A stretch of DNA of 64,000 nt from Pseudogemmobacter bohemicus (GCF_003290025.1 NZ_QNHG01000002.1:694941-758940), one strand, 5' to 3'. Shown: positions 1 through 9,630, counted from the first letter of the stretch. The notes: generated from the letters alone by a model not told the origin. A program made the numbers and translations.

Positions 1-1
1 C

Positions 2-982
2 CATGGCGCGCTGATCCCGGCGCGCGGCGCGCCGGTTCATATCAGCCCGGTCTTTGAGGAGCCGAAACTGCGCTCTCTCCTGCGCGAGGCGGGCCGGGTT
101 GCGGTCTGGGAGGAAGACGAGGATCCCTATGCCCTGATCGCCGCCGAGGTGGCGGGCCTTGCGGGCGAGGGCGCGACCCTCGCGCTGGACCAGGCGACGC
201 CCTGGCTGTTCGCGGCGCCCTTGCTGGCGGCGATGGAGGGGCGGGTGGTGTCGGCGCAACCGCTGATTTCCGGGCTGCGCCAGGTGAAATCCGCCGCCGA
301 GATCGCCATCATCCAGACCGCGATGAGTGCCAGCCATCAGGTGCAGAAAGCCGTCTGGCAGGGGCTGCGCGCCGGGATTTCCACCACCGTGACCTGTGCC
401 TTCATCACCGCCGCGCATAAAGCCCAGGGCATGAGCCCGCTTTTCGCGGCCGCGCAGTTCGGCGAGGCCACCGCCTATCCGCATGGCGTGCCCGAGCCGC
501 AGATCCTTGCGGATGGCGATATGGTGCTGATCGACCTTGGCGCCACGCTGCATGGCTATTGCTCGGATATCACAAGGACTTATGTGTTCGGCACGCCGAC
601 CCCGCGCCAGCGCGCGCTGTGGGGCCATGAACAGGCTGCCCATGCGGCGGCTTTCGCGGCGGCTCAGATCGGAGCGCCTTGCGAGGCGGTGGACGCCGCC
701 GCCCGCGCCAGCCTGGAGGCTGCGGGTTTTGGCCCCGGCTACCGCGTGCCCGGCCTGCCGCATCGCACCGGACACGGGCTGGGCATGGATATCCATGAGG
801 AACCCTTTATCGTCAAAGGCAACCGCACCCCGCTGGAACCCGGCATGTGCTTTTCAGTCGAGCCGATGCTTTGCCTTTACGGCGAATGCGGCATCCGTCT
901 GGAGGATATCGCCTTTATGACGCCGGAAGGGCCGCATTGGTTCTGCCCGCCATCGGTCAGTCTGGATCGGCCATTTGGCTGA
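2..982 (+). CDS. M24 family metallopeptidase (Xaa-Pro dipeptidase/creatinase-like), 5'-truncated by window
   Basis: The frame is open from base 2 to the TGA at 980-982, so the true start lies outside the window. The M24 pita-bread fold is visible through its metal ligands: the two aspartates in the segments LIDLGAT and YCSDITRTYVFG, the histidine in HRTGHGLGMDIHEEP, and the two glutamates in FSVEPMLC and GIRLEDIAF. The part before about residue 95 is the N-terminal creatinase-like domain. The family hydrolyses Xaa-Pro dipeptides or related C-N bonds in the cytoplasm. It lies 160 bp upstream of a complete dipeptide ABC operon in the same direction, which suggests it processes the imported peptides. 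A creatinase-type amidinohydrolase cannot be excluded by eye. Confidence 0.88.
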   Translation, partial: HGALIPARGAPVHISPVFEEPKLRSLLREAGRVAVWEEDEDPYALIAAEVAGLAGEGATLALDQATPWLFAAPLLAAMEGRVVSAQPLISGLRQVKSAAEIAIIQTAMSASHQVQKAVWQGLRAGISTTVTCAFITAAHKAQGMSPLFAAAQFGEATAYPHGVPEPQILADGDMVLIDLGATLHGYCSDITRTYVFGTPTPRQRALWGHEQAAHAAAFAAAQIGAPCEAVDAAARASLEAAGFGPGYRVPGLPHRTGHGLGMDIHEEPFIVKGNRTPLEPGMCFSVEPMLCLYGECGIRLEDIAFMTPEGPHWFCPPSVSLDRPFG

Positions 983-1061
983 TTGCAGGCATATGCGGTC
1001 AAAATGCTGGCGAATTATACGGCATTCCGACAATTTGAAGTAGAACATCGGCGCTATGGAG

Positions 1062-1082
1062 TTGTATGCAAACATAATACAA
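1062..1082. promoter_or_regulatory. Inverted repeat, candidate operator ahead of dppA
   Basis: TTGTAT at 1062-1067 and ATACAA at 1077-1082 form a perfect 6-bp dyad with a 9-bp spacer, in the AT-richer stretch 63 bp before the dppA start. GntR-family regulators bind TTGTAT-type dyads and often control peptidase/dpp loci, but no regulator gene for it is in view. The assignment is by pattern only. Confidence 0.3.
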
Positions 1083-1144
1083 GCCGGACCCATGGCACGA
1101 ATCCGGAACAACAGACGTTCAACAGTGAGTGAAAGGACCGCTCC

Positions 1145-2749
1145 ATGAAGCTTCTCTCCCGCAGCCTGATCGCCGCCTCGGCCCTTGCGCTGAGTGCTGC
1201 CGCGCCGGCCATGGCGAAAACCTTCATCTATTGTTCAGAGGCCTCGCCCGAGGGCTTTGACCCGGCCCCCTACACCGCCGGCACCACCTTTGACGCGGGT
1301 GCGCACCCGATGTTCAACCGCCTGGCCGAGTTCAAAAAGGGCACCACCGAAGTCGAGCCGGGCCTTGCGGAAAGCTGGGACGTCTCGGAGGACGGCACCG
1401 AATACACCTTCCGCCTGCGCAAGGGCGTCAAGTTCCACTCGAACGACAAATACACGCCCACCCGCGATTTCAACGCCGATGACGTGATCTTTTCGTTCGA
1501 CCGTCAGGGCAATGCCGAAAACCCCTGGCATCAGTATATCCCGGGCATCACCTACGAATATTACACCTCGATGGCGATGCCGGACCTGGTGAAATCGGTC
1601 GAAAAGGTCGATGATTACACCGTCAAGATCACGCTGAACCAGCCCGAGGCGCCGTTCCTTGCGAACATCGCCATGCCCTTCATGTCGATCGTGTCGAAAG
1701 AATATGCCGACGCGCTGGACGCTGCCGGCACCCGCGAAGAGTTCAACAATGCGCCCATCGGCACCGGCCCGTTCAAATTCGTGGCCTATCAGAAGGACGC
1801 GGTGATCCGGTATACCAAGAATGCCGATTACTGGGGTACCCCGGCGATCATCGACGATCTGGTTTTCGCGATCACCCCGGATGCCGCCGTGCGTCTGCAA
1901 AAGCTGAAAGCCGGCGAATGCCACCTGATGCCCTATCCGGCCCCGGCCGATATTGCCGGCATCAAGGCTGACAGCAATCTCAAGCTGGACGAGCAGGCTG
2001 GCCTCAACGTCGGCTACCTCGCCTATAACACCACGCTGGCGCCCTTCGACAATCCGAAGGTCCGCAAGGCGCTGAATATGGCGATCAACAAAGAGGCCAT
2101 CGTCGCGACCGTGTTCGAGGGCCAGGCCGAGCCGGCGAAGAACCCGATCCCGCCGACCATGTGGTCCTATAACGAGTCGATCGTTGACGACCCCTATGAT
2201 CCGGAAGCCTCGAAGAAGCTGCTGGAAGAGGCGGGCGTTTCGGGTCTCTCGATGGAGATCTGGGCGATGCCGGTGCAGCGGCCCTATATGCCGAATGCCC
2301 GCCGCACCGCCGAGATGATGCAGGAAGACCTTTCGAAAGTCGGCGTCAAGGCCGAGATCGTGTCCTATGAATGGGGCGAGTATCTCGACAAGTCGATGGA
2401 GCCGGGCCGCACCGGTGCCGTCATCCTTGGCTGGACCGGCGATAATGGCGATCCGGACAACTTCCTCTCGGTGCTGCTGAGCTGCGCCGGTGCGGCACCT
2501 GGTGGGGCCAACCGCGCCTTCTGGTGCAACGAGGACTTCTCGGCGCTGTTGCAAAAGGCCAAGGTCTCGTCCGACCCGGCCGAACGCACCAAACTCTATG
2601 AGGAAGCCCAGGTCATCTTCAAGGATCAGGCACCCTGGTTCACCATCGCGCATTCCACCCAATATGTGCCGATGAGCAATAAGGTCAGCGGCTTCGTGAT
2701 GAGCCCGCTGGGCGATTTCACCTTCGAAACGGTTGATATCGCCGAATAA
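1145..2749 (+). CDS. dppA: Dipeptide ABC transporter substrate-binding protein (family 5)
   Basis: This 534-residue periplasmic binding protein starts with a Sec signal peptide (basic MKLLSR, hydrophobic core, cut near AMA-K at about residue 25). The mature part shows SBP family 5 (DppA/OppA) features: a [20 protein letters not shown]-type segment near residue 75, PIGTGPFKF near 205, and the lobe around [17 protein letters not shown] near 300. Length matches DppA. An AAGGA ribosome site precedes the ATG. It captures di- or oligopeptides, or possibly another family 5 ligand such as haem or glutathione, for DppBCDF encoded directly downstream. A strong stem-loop follows the gene, as is common after highly expressed binding-protein genes. 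Confidence 0.93.
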   Translation: MKLLSRSLIAASALALSAAAPAMAKTFIYCSEASPEGFDPAPYTAGTTFDAGAHPMFNRLAEFKKGTTEVEPGLAESWDVSEDGTEYTFRLRKGVKFHSNDKYTPTRDFNADDVIFSFDRQGNAENPWHQYIPGITYEYYTSMAMPDLVKSVEKVDDYTVKITLNQPEAPFLANIAMPFMSIVSKEYADALDAAGTREEFNNAPIGTGPFKFVAYQKDAVIRYTKNADYWGTPAIIDDLVFAITPDAAVRLQKLKAGECHLMPYPAPADIAGIKADSNLKLDEQAGLNVGYLAYNTTLAPFDNPKVRKALNMAINKEAIVATVFEGQAEPAKNPIPPTMWSYNESIVDDPYDPEASKKLLEEAGVSGLSMEIWAMPVQRPYMPNARRTAEMMQEDLSKVGVKAEIVSYEWGEYLDKSMEPGRTGAVILGWTGDNGDPDNFLSVLLSCAGAAPGGANRAFWCNEDFSALLQKAKVSSDPAERTKLYEEAQVIFKDQAPWFTIAHSTQYVPMSNKVSGFVMSPLGDFTFETVDIAE

Positions 2750-2771
2750 TCCGCTCTGGACTGACCATCCG

Positions 2772-2806
2772 GGCGCGCGGGGAAGGCAAAACCGGCCCCG
2801 CGCGCC
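2772..2806 (+). terminator. Intercistronic stem-loop after dppA
   Basis: A perfect 11-bp stem (GGCGCGCGGGG at 2772-2782, CCCCGCGCGCC at 2796-2806) with a 13-nt loop lies between dppA and dppB. There is no long T run, so it more likely protects the dppA 3' end or partly attenuates transcription than terminates fully. The operon continues 22 bp later. Confidence 0.55.
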
Positions 2807-2827
2807 TCTTTCACAGGAAAGAGGCGT

Positions 2828-3832
2828 ATGTTTCGTTTCATTCTTTCGAGACTACTCTATCTGGTTCCGACCTTTTTCGGGATCACCCTTGTCACCTTCA
2901 CCTTTCCGCGGCTGCTGAAAGGGGATCCGGTCCTCTTGATGGCCGGCGAGCGCGGCGTTTCGCCCGAACGTCATGCCGAACTGACGGCGCAGCTGGGTCT
3001 CGATAAAAATATCGTGGTGCAATATTTCGATTTCATCGGGCGGCTGTTTCAGGGCGATTTCGGCAATTCTCTGGTGACGAAAAAGCCGGTTCTCTCGGAA
3101 TTCCTGACCCTGTTCCCGGCAACGGTCGAGTTGGGTCTGGTCGCCATTCTGATCGCGATCCTGGTGGGGGTGCCCATCGGCGTGCTGGCGGCGATCAAGC
3201 GCGGCTCCTGGTTCGATCAGGTCTCGATGTCGGCGGCACTGGTAGGCTTTTCGATGCCAATCTTCTGGTGGGGCCTTTTGCTGATCATCTTCTTCTCGGG
3301 AACGCTGGGCTGGACGCCGGTTTCGGGCCGTATCTCGCTGATGTATTTCTTCCCCGATGTGACCGGATTCATGCTGATCGACAGCCTCATTTCGGGGCAG
3401 AAGGGCGCCTTCCTCTCGACGGTGCATCACCTGATCCTGCCGTCGGTCGTGCTGGCCACCATCCCGCTTGCGGTGATCGCGCGCCAGACGCGCTCGGCCA
3501 TGCTGGAGGTTCTGGGCGAGGATTATGTCCGCACCGCCCGCGCCAAAGGGATGCCCGCGCGCCGCGTGATCGGGGTCCATGCGCTGAGAAACGCCATGAT
3601 CCCGGTGGTGACCACCATCGGCTTGCAGATCGGCGTGTTGCTGGCCGGCGCCATCCTGACCGAGACGATTTTTTCCTGGCCGGGCATCGGCAAATGGATG
3701 ATCGAATCCATCTCGCGCCGTGACTATCCTTCGGTGCAGTCCGGGTTGTTGCTGATGGCCGGCATCGTGATGCTGGTCAATCTGCTGGTCGATCTGACCT
3801 ATGGCCTTATCAATCCGAGGATCCGCAAATGA
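2828..3832 (+). CDS. dppB: Dipeptide ABC transporter permease DppB
   Basis: A 334-residue inner-membrane permease. It has the N-terminal anchor MFRFILSRLLYLVP, a periplasmic segment with the family-typical GLDKNIVVQYFDF stretch, then five further membrane helices. The EAA loop is at about residues 233-252 (DYVRTARAKGMPARRVIGVH), where the ATPases dock. Size and motifs match DppB/OppB. An AGAGG ribosome site precedes the ATG. The stop overlaps the dppC start (ATGA), so the two permease subunits are translationally coupled. Confidence 0.94.
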   Translation: MFRFILSRLLYLVPTFFGITLVTFTFPRLLKGDPVLLMAGERGVSPERHAELTAQLGLDKNIVVQYFDFIGRLFQGDFGNSLVTKKPVLSEFLTLFPATVELGLVAILIAILVGVPIGVLAAIKRGSWFDQVSMSAALVGFSMPIFWWGLLLIIFFSGTLGWTPVSGRISLMYFFPDVTGFMLIDSLISGQKGAFLSTVHHLILPSVVLATIPLAVIARQTRSAMLEVLGEDYVRTARAKGMPARRVIGVHALRNAMIPVVTTIGLQIGVLLAGAILTETIFSWPGIGKWMIESISRRDYPSVQSGLLLMAGIVMLVNLLVDLTYGLINPRIRK

Positions 3833-4731
3833 GTGACACCACCGTCAAACTCACCGATGCGCAGATCCGTCGCCGGATGCTGGCCGAATTCTGGTTCTAT
3901 TTCTCGCGCAACCGCGGCGCGGTGATCGGGCTTTGTGTCTTCGTGACGCTGGTTCTGATGGCGATCTTTGCCGATCTGATCGTGCCGCATGATCCGACAC
4001 TGCAATATCGCGGCATGGAGAAACTGCCGCCGGTCTGGGAGGCCGGGGGCAATCCGGATTTCTGGCTTGGAACCGATGCGGTTGGCCGCGATATGCTGTC
4101 ACGGCTGATCAAAGGGTCACAATATTCGATGTTCATCGGGGTGGTGGTCGTTTCCATCGCGTTGCTGGGCGGTGTCGTGATCGGCCTGGTCGCCGGATTT
4201 TTCGGCGGCTGGGTCGATGTGCTGATCATGCGGGTGATGGATGTGATCCTCGCCTTTCCCTCCTTGCTGCTGGCGCTGGTTCTGGTCGCGATTCTGGGGC
4301 CGGGGCTGACCAATGCGATGATCGCCATCGCCATCGTCTATCAGCCGCATTTCGCGCGGCTGACCCGGGCGGCAGTGATGTCCGAACTGAAACGCGATTA
4401 TGTTTCGGCCGCGCGGGTTTCGGGTGCGGGCAATATCCGGCTGATGTTCAGAACCATCCTGCCGAATTGCCTCGGGCCGCTGATCGTGCAGGCAACGCTG
4501 TCGTTTTCCTCTGCCGTGCTGGATGCCGCAGCGCTTGGCTTCCTGGGCATGGGGGCAAGGCCACCCGCCGCCGAATGGGGAACCATGCTGGCCGAGGCGC
4601 GCGAATTCATCCTCAGCCATTGGTGGATCGTGACCTTCCCGGGCCTTGCCATCCTGATCTCGGTGCTGGCGATCAACCTGATGGGCGATGGTCTCAGGGA
4701 CGCGCTTGACCCGAAACTGAAGCGGAGCTGA
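3829..4731 (+). CDS. dppC: Dipeptide ABC transporter permease DppC
   Basis: A 300-residue second permease of the peptide transporter. It has an N-terminal OppC-like cytoplasmic tail and first helix, the family segment FWLGTDAVGRDMLSRLI near residue 80, and an EAA loop at about residues 187-207 (DYVSAARVSGAGNIRLMFR). It pairs with DppB to form the translocation path. The start overlaps the dppB stop and the next gene begins 4 bp after its stop, so the five genes read as one operon. Confidence 0.94.
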   Translation: MSDTTVKLTDAQIRRRMLAEFWFYFSRNRGAVIGLCVFVTLVLMAIFADLIVPHDPTLQYRGMEKLPPVWEAGGNPDFWLGTDAVGRDMLSRLIKGSQYSMFIGVVVVSIALLGGVVIGLVAGFFGGWVDVLIMRVMDVILAFPSLLLALVLVAILGPGLTNAMIAIAIVYQPHFARLTRAAVMSELKRDYVSAARVSGAGNIRLMFRTILPNCLGPLIVQATLSFSSAVLDAAALGFLGMGARPPAAEWGTMLAEAREFILSHWWIVTFPGLAILISVLAINLMGDGLRDALDPKLKRS

Positions 4732-4735
4732 CGCC

Positions 4736-5572
4736 ATGGCTTTGTTGAAAATCCGCAATCTGACGGTCCGCTTCGCCACCTCGACCGGCTCTTTCACCGC
4801 CGTTGACGGGATCGACACGCATGTCGACCGCGGTGAGGTGCTGGCCATCGTGGGCGAATCCGGCTCGGGCAAATCCGTCTCGATGCTGGCGGTGATGGGG
4901 CTCCTCCCGGACACCGCCACCATCACGGCTGATGAGATGAGCTATGACGGCCACGACCTTTTGCGCATGACAAAGGCCGAACGCCGCCAGCTGATCGGCC
5001 GCGAGATCACCATGATCTTTCAGGAGCCGATTGCGTCGCTGAACCCCTCTTTCACCACCGGTTTCCAGATCGAGGAGGTGCTGCGGCTGAATCTTGGCAT
5101 GTCGCGCCGGGAGGCAAAGGCGCGGGCGCTGGAGCTGTTTCAGCAGGTCGGCATTCCGTCCCCCGAGGAAAAGCTGAAAGCCTATCCGCATCAGATGTCG
5201 GGCGGGCAGTGCCAGCGGGTGATGATCGCCATGGCGATTGCCACGAAACCGCGTCTTCTGATCGCGGACGAGCCGACCACGGCGCTCGACGTGACGATCC
5301 AGAAGCAGATCCTCGATCTGTTGATGAGCCTGCAGGAAGAATATGGCATGGCGCTGATCCTGATCACCCATGACATGGGGGTGGTCGCGGAAACCGCCGA
5401 CCGGGTGGTGGTGCAGTACAAGGGCAAGAAGATGGAAGAGGCCGATGTGCTGAGCCTGTTCGAGGCCCCGAAACACCCCTATACCAAGGCGCTGCTGTCG
5501 GCTTTGCCCGAGAATGCCACCGGTGACCGGCTGCCGACCGTATCGGATTTCTTCGGGGAGGGCGCACGATGA
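4736..5572 (+). CDS. dppD: Dipeptide ABC transporter ATP-binding protein DppD
   Basis: A 278-residue ABC ATPase. Walker A is GESGSGKS (about residues 39-46), the Q-loop lies at MIFQEP, the signature is [14 protein letters not shown] (about 153-166), Walker B is [12 protein letters not shown] and the switch histidine is in LILITHDMG. The [12 protein letters not shown] segment typical of peptide-transporter ATPases closes the protein. It is somewhat shorter than enterobacterial DppD (about 327 aa), lacking part of the C-terminal extension. It acts as a heterodimer with DppF on the cytoplasmic face. Confidence 0.92.
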   Translation: MALLKIRNLTVRFATSTGSFTAVDGIDTHVDRGEVLAIVGESGSGKSVSMLAVMGLLPDTATITADEMSYDGHDLLRMTKAERRQLIGREITMIFQEPIASLNPSFTTGFQIEEVLRLNLGMSRREAKARALELFQQVGIPSPEEKLKAYPHQMSGGQCQRVMIAMAIATKPRLLIADEPTTALDVTIQKQILDLLMSLQEEYGMALILITHDMGVVAETADRVVVQYKGKKMEEADVLSLFEAPKHPYTKALLSALPENATGDRLPTVSDFFGEGAR

Positions 5573-6423
5573 CGGTGGTTCTCGAAGGGCGTGACATCAC
5601 CCAGGATTACCATGTCCGGGGCGGTATGTTCGGCGGTGCAAAGACGGTCAGGGCCTTGAAAGGCGTCAGCTTTTCGGTGGAAAAGGGCAAGACGCTGGCG
5701 ATTGTCGGCGAATCCGGCTCGGGCAAATCGACGCTGGCGCGGATCATTGCGCTGATCGACCCGCCCAGCGGTGGCGAGTTGCTGATCGAAGGCCAGCCGG
5801 TGAACATCTCGCATAAGCGCCCCGGGCCCGTGCTGCGCTCCAAGGTGCAGATGGTGTTCCAGAACCCCTATGGCAGCCTCAACCCGCGCCAGAAGGTTGG
5901 CTCGGTGCTGATGGAGCCGCTGGTGATCAACAAGCCGGAAATCCCGGCCGAAGAACGCCGGCTGCTGGCCGAGGCGATGCTGGTCAAGGTCGGCCTCGGG
6001 CATGAGCATTTCAACCGCTATCCGCATATGTTCTCGGGCGGGCAGCGGCAGCGGATCGCGATTGCCCGGGCGCTGATGCTGAACCCGTCGCTGCTGGTGC
6101 TGGACGAGCCGGTTTCGGCGCTGGATCTCTCAGTCCAGGCACAGGTGCTGAACCTGCTGGCGGATCTCCAGGAGGAATTCGGCCTGACCTATGTTTTCGT
6201 CAGCCATGACCTGTCGGTGGTGCGCTATATCGCCGATGATGTGATGGTGATCAGCCAGGGAGAGGCGGTCGAGCAGGGCACGCGCGAGGCGGTTTTCGCC
6301 CATCCCGCCCATCCCTATACCCGCCAGCTTTTCGCCGCGACGCCCGAGACGGATGTTGAGGCGATCCGGGCGCGGGTGGCGAAACGCCAGGCTGCCCGGC
6401 AGGCTTCCGGGGTCGCGCGCTGA
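5569..6423 (+). CDS. dppF: Dipeptide ABC transporter ATP-binding protein DppF
   Basis: A 284-residue ABC ATPase whose ATG overlaps the dppD stop. Walker A is GESGSGKST, the Q-loop MVFQNPYGSLNPR is characteristic of DppF/OppF, the signature is [14 protein letters not shown], Walker B is LLVLDEPVSALD and the H-loop is VFVSHDLSV. It completes the dppABCDF operon. The convergent regulator gene ends 66 bp downstream; I see no convincing terminator in the gap. Confidence 0.93.
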   Translation: MTVVLEGRDITQDYHVRGGMFGGAKTVRALKGVSFSVEKGKTLAIVGESGSGKSTLARIIALIDPPSGGELLIEGQPVNISHKRPGPVLRSKVQMVFQNPYGSLNPRQKVGSVLMEPLVINKPEIPAEERRLLAEAMLVKVGLGHEHFNRYPHMFSGGQRQRIAIARALMLNPSLLVLDEPVSALDLSVQAQVLNLLADLQEEFGLTYVFVSHDLSVVRYIADDVMVISQGEAVEQGTREAVFAHPAHPYTRQLFAATPETDVEAIRARVAKRQAARQASGVAR

Positions 6424-6489
6424 GACAGTGTCCCGCGAATGACGCGGTTCGGGGCTGTTTCCGGGCCGTTTTCCCGTCAAATGGGCGGA

Positions 6490-7038
6490 TCAGTAACTGG
6501 GTGGCGTGATGGCGCTGATTATTCTGGCCACCCCTTCTCCCAGATTTCTGAACCGATGCGGCAGGTTGCTGTCAAAGTAATACCCATCACCGGGGGCCAG
6601 CACCCAGCTTTCCTGACCGACGGTCAACTCGATCCGACCCTCCAGCACCAGCCCGGCCTCTTGCGCATCATGCGAGAAAATGGCGCCGGTATCGGCCAGC
6701 GGCTGATAGGTCTCCATCAAGACCTGCATCTTGCGGGCGGGCTGGTTGAAACCGATCACCCGATATGAGATTTCATCAGGGTTTCCGATCTCTACGAAAT
6801 CATCCGGGCGGTAAACCGGGCTGTAATTATAGCTGCTGCGCAGGCCCGAGAAGAACTCGACCAGGGTTGTCCCAAGCGCATCCACCACCGCGCCCAGCGT
6901 GTCGATCGAGGGGCTCATCCGGTCGCGCTCGATCAGCGAGACGGTGGAATGCGAGATGCCGGCGCGGGCCGCCAGCTCACGCGAACTGAGCTGGCGGCGG
7001 CGGCGCAACTCGCGCAAATGGCGGCCGATCTGCGGCAT
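6490..7038 (-). CDS. XRE-family transcriptional regulator with C-terminal cupin domain
   Basis: A 182-residue one-component regulator. Residues 1-65 are a Cro/C1 helix-turn-helix (LSSRELAARAGISHSTVSLIERDRMSP); about 105-177 form a cupin barrel with the closing segment VLAPGDGYYFDSNLPHRFRN. This is the PuuR/SutR-like layout, in which the cupin senses a small metabolite. It is divergent from the histidinol-dehydrogenase-like gene (140-bp shared intergenic region), so it probably controls the 7.2-12.8 kb operon rather than the dpp operon, which runs convergently toward it. Activator or repressor role cannot be told from sequence. Confidence 0.87.
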   Translation of the reverse strand: MPQIGRHLRELRRRRQLSSRELAARAGISHSTVSLIERDRMSPSIDTLGAVVDALGTTLVEFFSGLRSSYNYSPVYRPDDFVEIGNPDEISYRVIGFNQPARKMQVLMETYQPLADTGAIFSHDAQEAGLVLEGRIELTVGQESWVLAPGDGYYFDSNLPHRFRNLGEGVARIISAITPPSY

Positions 7039-7178
7039 GGGGCGCTCCGGTCAGGGCATTTCGGTGAGTATACGCACCACGGTTCTGGCGGTCCATTGCC
7101 GGAATCAGGAGAAAGCCGGAAGAATTGAGCCTTCCCTGACCGGATCCCTCTTTCAATGCAACCAGTGGACCAGACGAC

Positions 7179-8462
7179 ATGACCAGGCTTTCCGACGACC
7201 TTGAATCCCGCATTTCCCGCGTCAAGGCGCCGGCCCGCGATGCGGTTTCGGACAATTCGCCGGTCGAGGTGCTGGTGAAAGAGATCATCGCCAATGTGGC
7301 GGCGCGCGGTGACGAGGCTGTGCGGGACTATGCGCTGAAATTCGACAAATCCGATCTGGAGGTGCTGGAGGTCAGCCGCGAGGCCCGTGAGGCGGCGGTG
7401 GCCGGTCTGGACCCGCAGACCCGTGCCGATACGCAATTCGCCATCGACAACGTGACCGCCTTTGCGAAGGCGCAGCTTGGCACCATTCTGCCTTTGGAAG
7501 TCGAGACCCTGCCGGGCGTGCATCTTGGCCACCGGGTGATCCCTATTGACCGCGTCGGCTGCTATGTGCCGGGCGGGCGCTATCCGCTCTTGTCGGCGCC
7601 GGTGATGACTATCGTTCCGGCAAAGGTCGCGGGCGTCAAAGAGATCATCGCCTGCCTGCCGCCCAATGCGCATGAGGCGATGATCGCCGGCTGCCATATG
7701 TCCGGCGCGGACCGTATTTTCCGCGTTGGTGGCGCCCAGGCAATTGCGGCCATGGCGCATGGTACGGCCTCGATCCCCAAGGCGGACAAGATCGTGGGAC
7801 CGGGGAATGCTTTCGTGAACGAGGCCAAGCGCCAGGTTTTCGGCCCGGTCGGCATCGACCAGCTGGCCGGCCCATCCGAGATCTACACGCTGGCCGATGA
7901 GACCGGCAATCCGCGCATGATCGCGACCGACCTGCTGGCCCAGGCCGAGCATGACATCCGCACCCGTGTCGGCCTGATCACCACTGACAAGGGGCTGGCA
8001 GAAGCCGTGCTGGCCGAGGTCGAAAAGCAGTTGAAAGACCTGCCCACCGCCCCGGTCGCCGCCGAGGCCTGGCGCGATTATGGCGAGATCATCGTCGTTC
8101 CGGATGAGGCGACCATGATCGCCGTTTCCGATCTGATCGCGGCCGAGCATCTTCAGGTCCATACCAAAGACCCGAAGGCTTTCGCGCAGCGGCTGACCTC
8201 TTACGGCTCGCTCTTCATCGGGGAAAATGCCTCGGTGGTCTATTCCGATAAATGCATCGGAACCAATCATACGCTGCCGACCATGGCGGCGGGGCGCTAT
8301 ACCGGCGGGCTCTGGGTTGGCGCCTATGTCAAAATCTGCACCCATCAATGGCTGGAAGACGCGGCCATCCGCCAGGTGGCAGAACCCGCGATCCGGCAAA
8401 GCGCCTCGGAAGGGCTGGAGGGGCATCGCCGGGCTGCGGCATTCCGTCTCGAACAGAACTGA
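7179..8462 (+). CDS. Histidinol-dehydrogenase-family NAD-dependent alcohol dehydrogenase
   Basis: A 427-residue protein matching HisD along its length: PGGRYPLLSAPVMTIVPAKVAGV (about 132-154), GPGNAFVNEAKRQVFG, and AGPSEIYTLAD. The HisD zinc ligands and catalytic residues appear retained: Q and H in LLAQAEHD, E-H in AAEHLQVHT, D and H around YSDKCIGTNHTLPT, and the late histidine in EGLEGHRRA. It sits with a polyamine-type ABC transporter and a cupin regulator, not with his genes, so it is likely a paralogue. Such paralogues (for example HpsN, acting on dihydroxypropanesulfonate) oxidise an alcohol to a carboxylate in two steps. The substrate here is unknown; a true HisD in a displaced locus is the alternative. 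Confidence 0.85.
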   Translation: MTRLSDDLESRISRVKAPARDAVSDNSPVEVLVKEIIANVAARGDEAVRDYALKFDKSDLEVLEVSREAREAAVAGLDPQTRADTQFAIDNVTAFAKAQLGTILPLEVETLPGVHLGHRVIPIDRVGCYVPGGRYPLLSAPVMTIVPAKVAGVKEIIACLPPNAHEAMIAGCHMSGADRIFRVGGAQAIAAMAHGTASIPKADKIVGPGNAFVNEAKRQVFGPVGIDQLAGPSEIYTLADETGNPRMIATDLLAQAEHDIRTRVGLITTDKGLAEAVLAEVEKQLKDLPTAPVAAEAWRDYGEIIVVPDEATMIAVSDLIAAEHLQVHTKDPKAFAQRLTSYGSLFIGENASVVYSDKCIGTNHTLPTMAAGRYTGGLWVGAYVKICTHQWLEDAAIRQVAEPAIRQSASEGLEGHRRAAAFRLEQN

Positions 8463-8469
8463 AAATGCG

Positions 8470-8501
8470 CTCCGTCCGGGCTTGTCATTGCCCGGGCGGA
8501 G
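8470..8501 (+). terminator. Intercistronic stem-loop before the binding-protein gene
   Basis: A 12-bp stem (CTCCGTCCGGGC with GCCCGGGCGGAG, one G-U pair) with an 8-nt loop and a short T-containing tail lies between the dehydrogenase stop and the binding-protein gene. It may partly terminate transcription or process the mRNA so that the two genes are expressed at different levels. Confidence 0.5.
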
Positions 8502-8532
8502 TGTCTAAAATTTGATCAACAGGGAGAAAAAC

Positions 8533-9594
8533 ATGAAAAACTCGGGTAAGATTTCCAAATTCGGCAAGGTTCTCGCCATGGGCGCGGCCATGACCATGGC
8601 GGGTGCTGCGGCCCAGGCGCGTGACCTGACCGTGGTGTCCTTTGGCGGCAACTTCCAGGACGCGCAGCGCGAACTGTTCTTCAAACCCTTCGCCGCACTG
8701 ACCGGCAAGCCGGTGCTCGATGAGGCCTGGGAAGGCGGTTACGGCGTGCTGCAGGCCAAGGTGAAAGCCGGCACCCCGAACTGGGATGTGGTCCAGGTCG
8801 AGGCCGAAGAACTGGCGCTTGGCTGCGCCGATGGCATCTATGAAAAGCTCGACTGGGAGAAGCTGGGCGGCCAGGACAGCTATATCGAGGGTGGCGCGAC
8901 TGAATGCGGCGCGGGCCATATCGTGTGGTCGGTGGCGATTGCCTATGACGGCAACAAGCTGACCGGAGCGCAGCCCACCAGCTGGGCTGATTTCTGGGAT
9001 GTCGAAAAGATCCCGGGCAAGCGCGCGCTGCGCAAATCGGCGAAATATGCGCTTGAGGCCGCGCTGATGGCCGACGGCGTTTCCGGCGCCGAGGTCTATG
9101 ATGTGCTCGCGACCCCGGAAGGCGTTGACCGCGCCTTCGCGAAACTCGACGAGCTGCGCCCCAATCTGGTCTGGTGGGAGGCCGGCGCGCAGCCGCTTTC
9201 CATGCTGCAAACCGGCGATGTGGTGATGGCCTCGGTCTATAACGGCCGCATCACCGGGCTGAACCGCACCGAGGGCACCAATCTGAAACTGGTGTGGAAT
9301 CAGTCGATCTATGCGGTGGACAGCTGGGTGATCCTGGCGGGTGCCGAGAACAAGGATGCAGGCAATGACTTCATCGCCTTTGCCAATGCGCCCGAGAATC
9401 TGTCGAAACTGCCGGAGCAAATTGCCTACGGTCTGCCGGTTAAAGCGGCTGCCGAACTGATCCCGGCGGAATATGCCGTCGACCTGCCGACCTATCCAGA
9501 TAACCTTGCGGTTTCGGTCAATCTGGATGTGGATTACTGGGTCGATAACTCCGAAGAACTGACCGAGCGTTTCAACGCCTGGGTTGCACAGTAA
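8533..9594 (+). CDS. Spermidine/putrescine-type ABC transporter substrate-binding protein
   Basis: The ATG at 8533 follows the ribosome site AGGGAG; an earlier in-frame ATG at 8512 would put charged residues before the signal peptide. The 353-residue product has a Sec signal (MKNSGKISKFGKVLAMG..., cut after AQA). The mature part begins RDLTVVSFGGNFQDAQRE, typical of COG0687 (PotD-like) proteins. NWDVVQVEAEEL and PTSWADFWD are family landmarks. It delivers its ligand to the ABC permeases downstream. The ligand is probably a small amine or aminoalcohol, judging from the neighbouring dehydrogenase, kinase and PLP enzyme. Confidence 0.88.
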   Translation: MKNSGKISKFGKVLAMGAAMTMAGAAAQARDLTVVSFGGNFQDAQRELFFKPFAALTGKPVLDEAWEGGYGVLQAKVKAGTPNWDVVQVEAEELALGCADGIYEKLDWEKLGGQDSYIEGGATECGAGHIVWSVAIAYDGNKLTGAQPTSWADFWDVEKIPGKRALRKSAKYALEAALMADGVSGAEVYDVLATPEGVDRAFAKLDELRPNLVWWEAGAQPLSMLQTGDVVMASVYNGRITGLNRTEGTNLKLVWNQSIYAVDSWVILAGAENKDAGNDFIAFANAPENLSKLPEQIAYGLPVKAAAELIPAEYAVDLPTYPDNLAVSVNLDVDYWVDNSEELTERFNAWVAQ

Positions 9595-9599
9595 GCGTC

Positions 9600-9630
9600 C
9601 GGGCCGGCCAGGAGATACCCGGCCGGCCCG
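9600..9630 (+). terminator. Intercistronic stem-loop after the binding-protein gene
   Basis: A perfect 10-bp stem, CGGGCCGGCC at 9600-9609 and GGCCGGCCCG at 9621-9630 with an 11-nt loop, lies 6 bp after the binding-protein stop. It has no T run. Like the hairpin after dppA, it fits 3'-end protection of an abundant binding-protein message. Confidence 0.55.
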
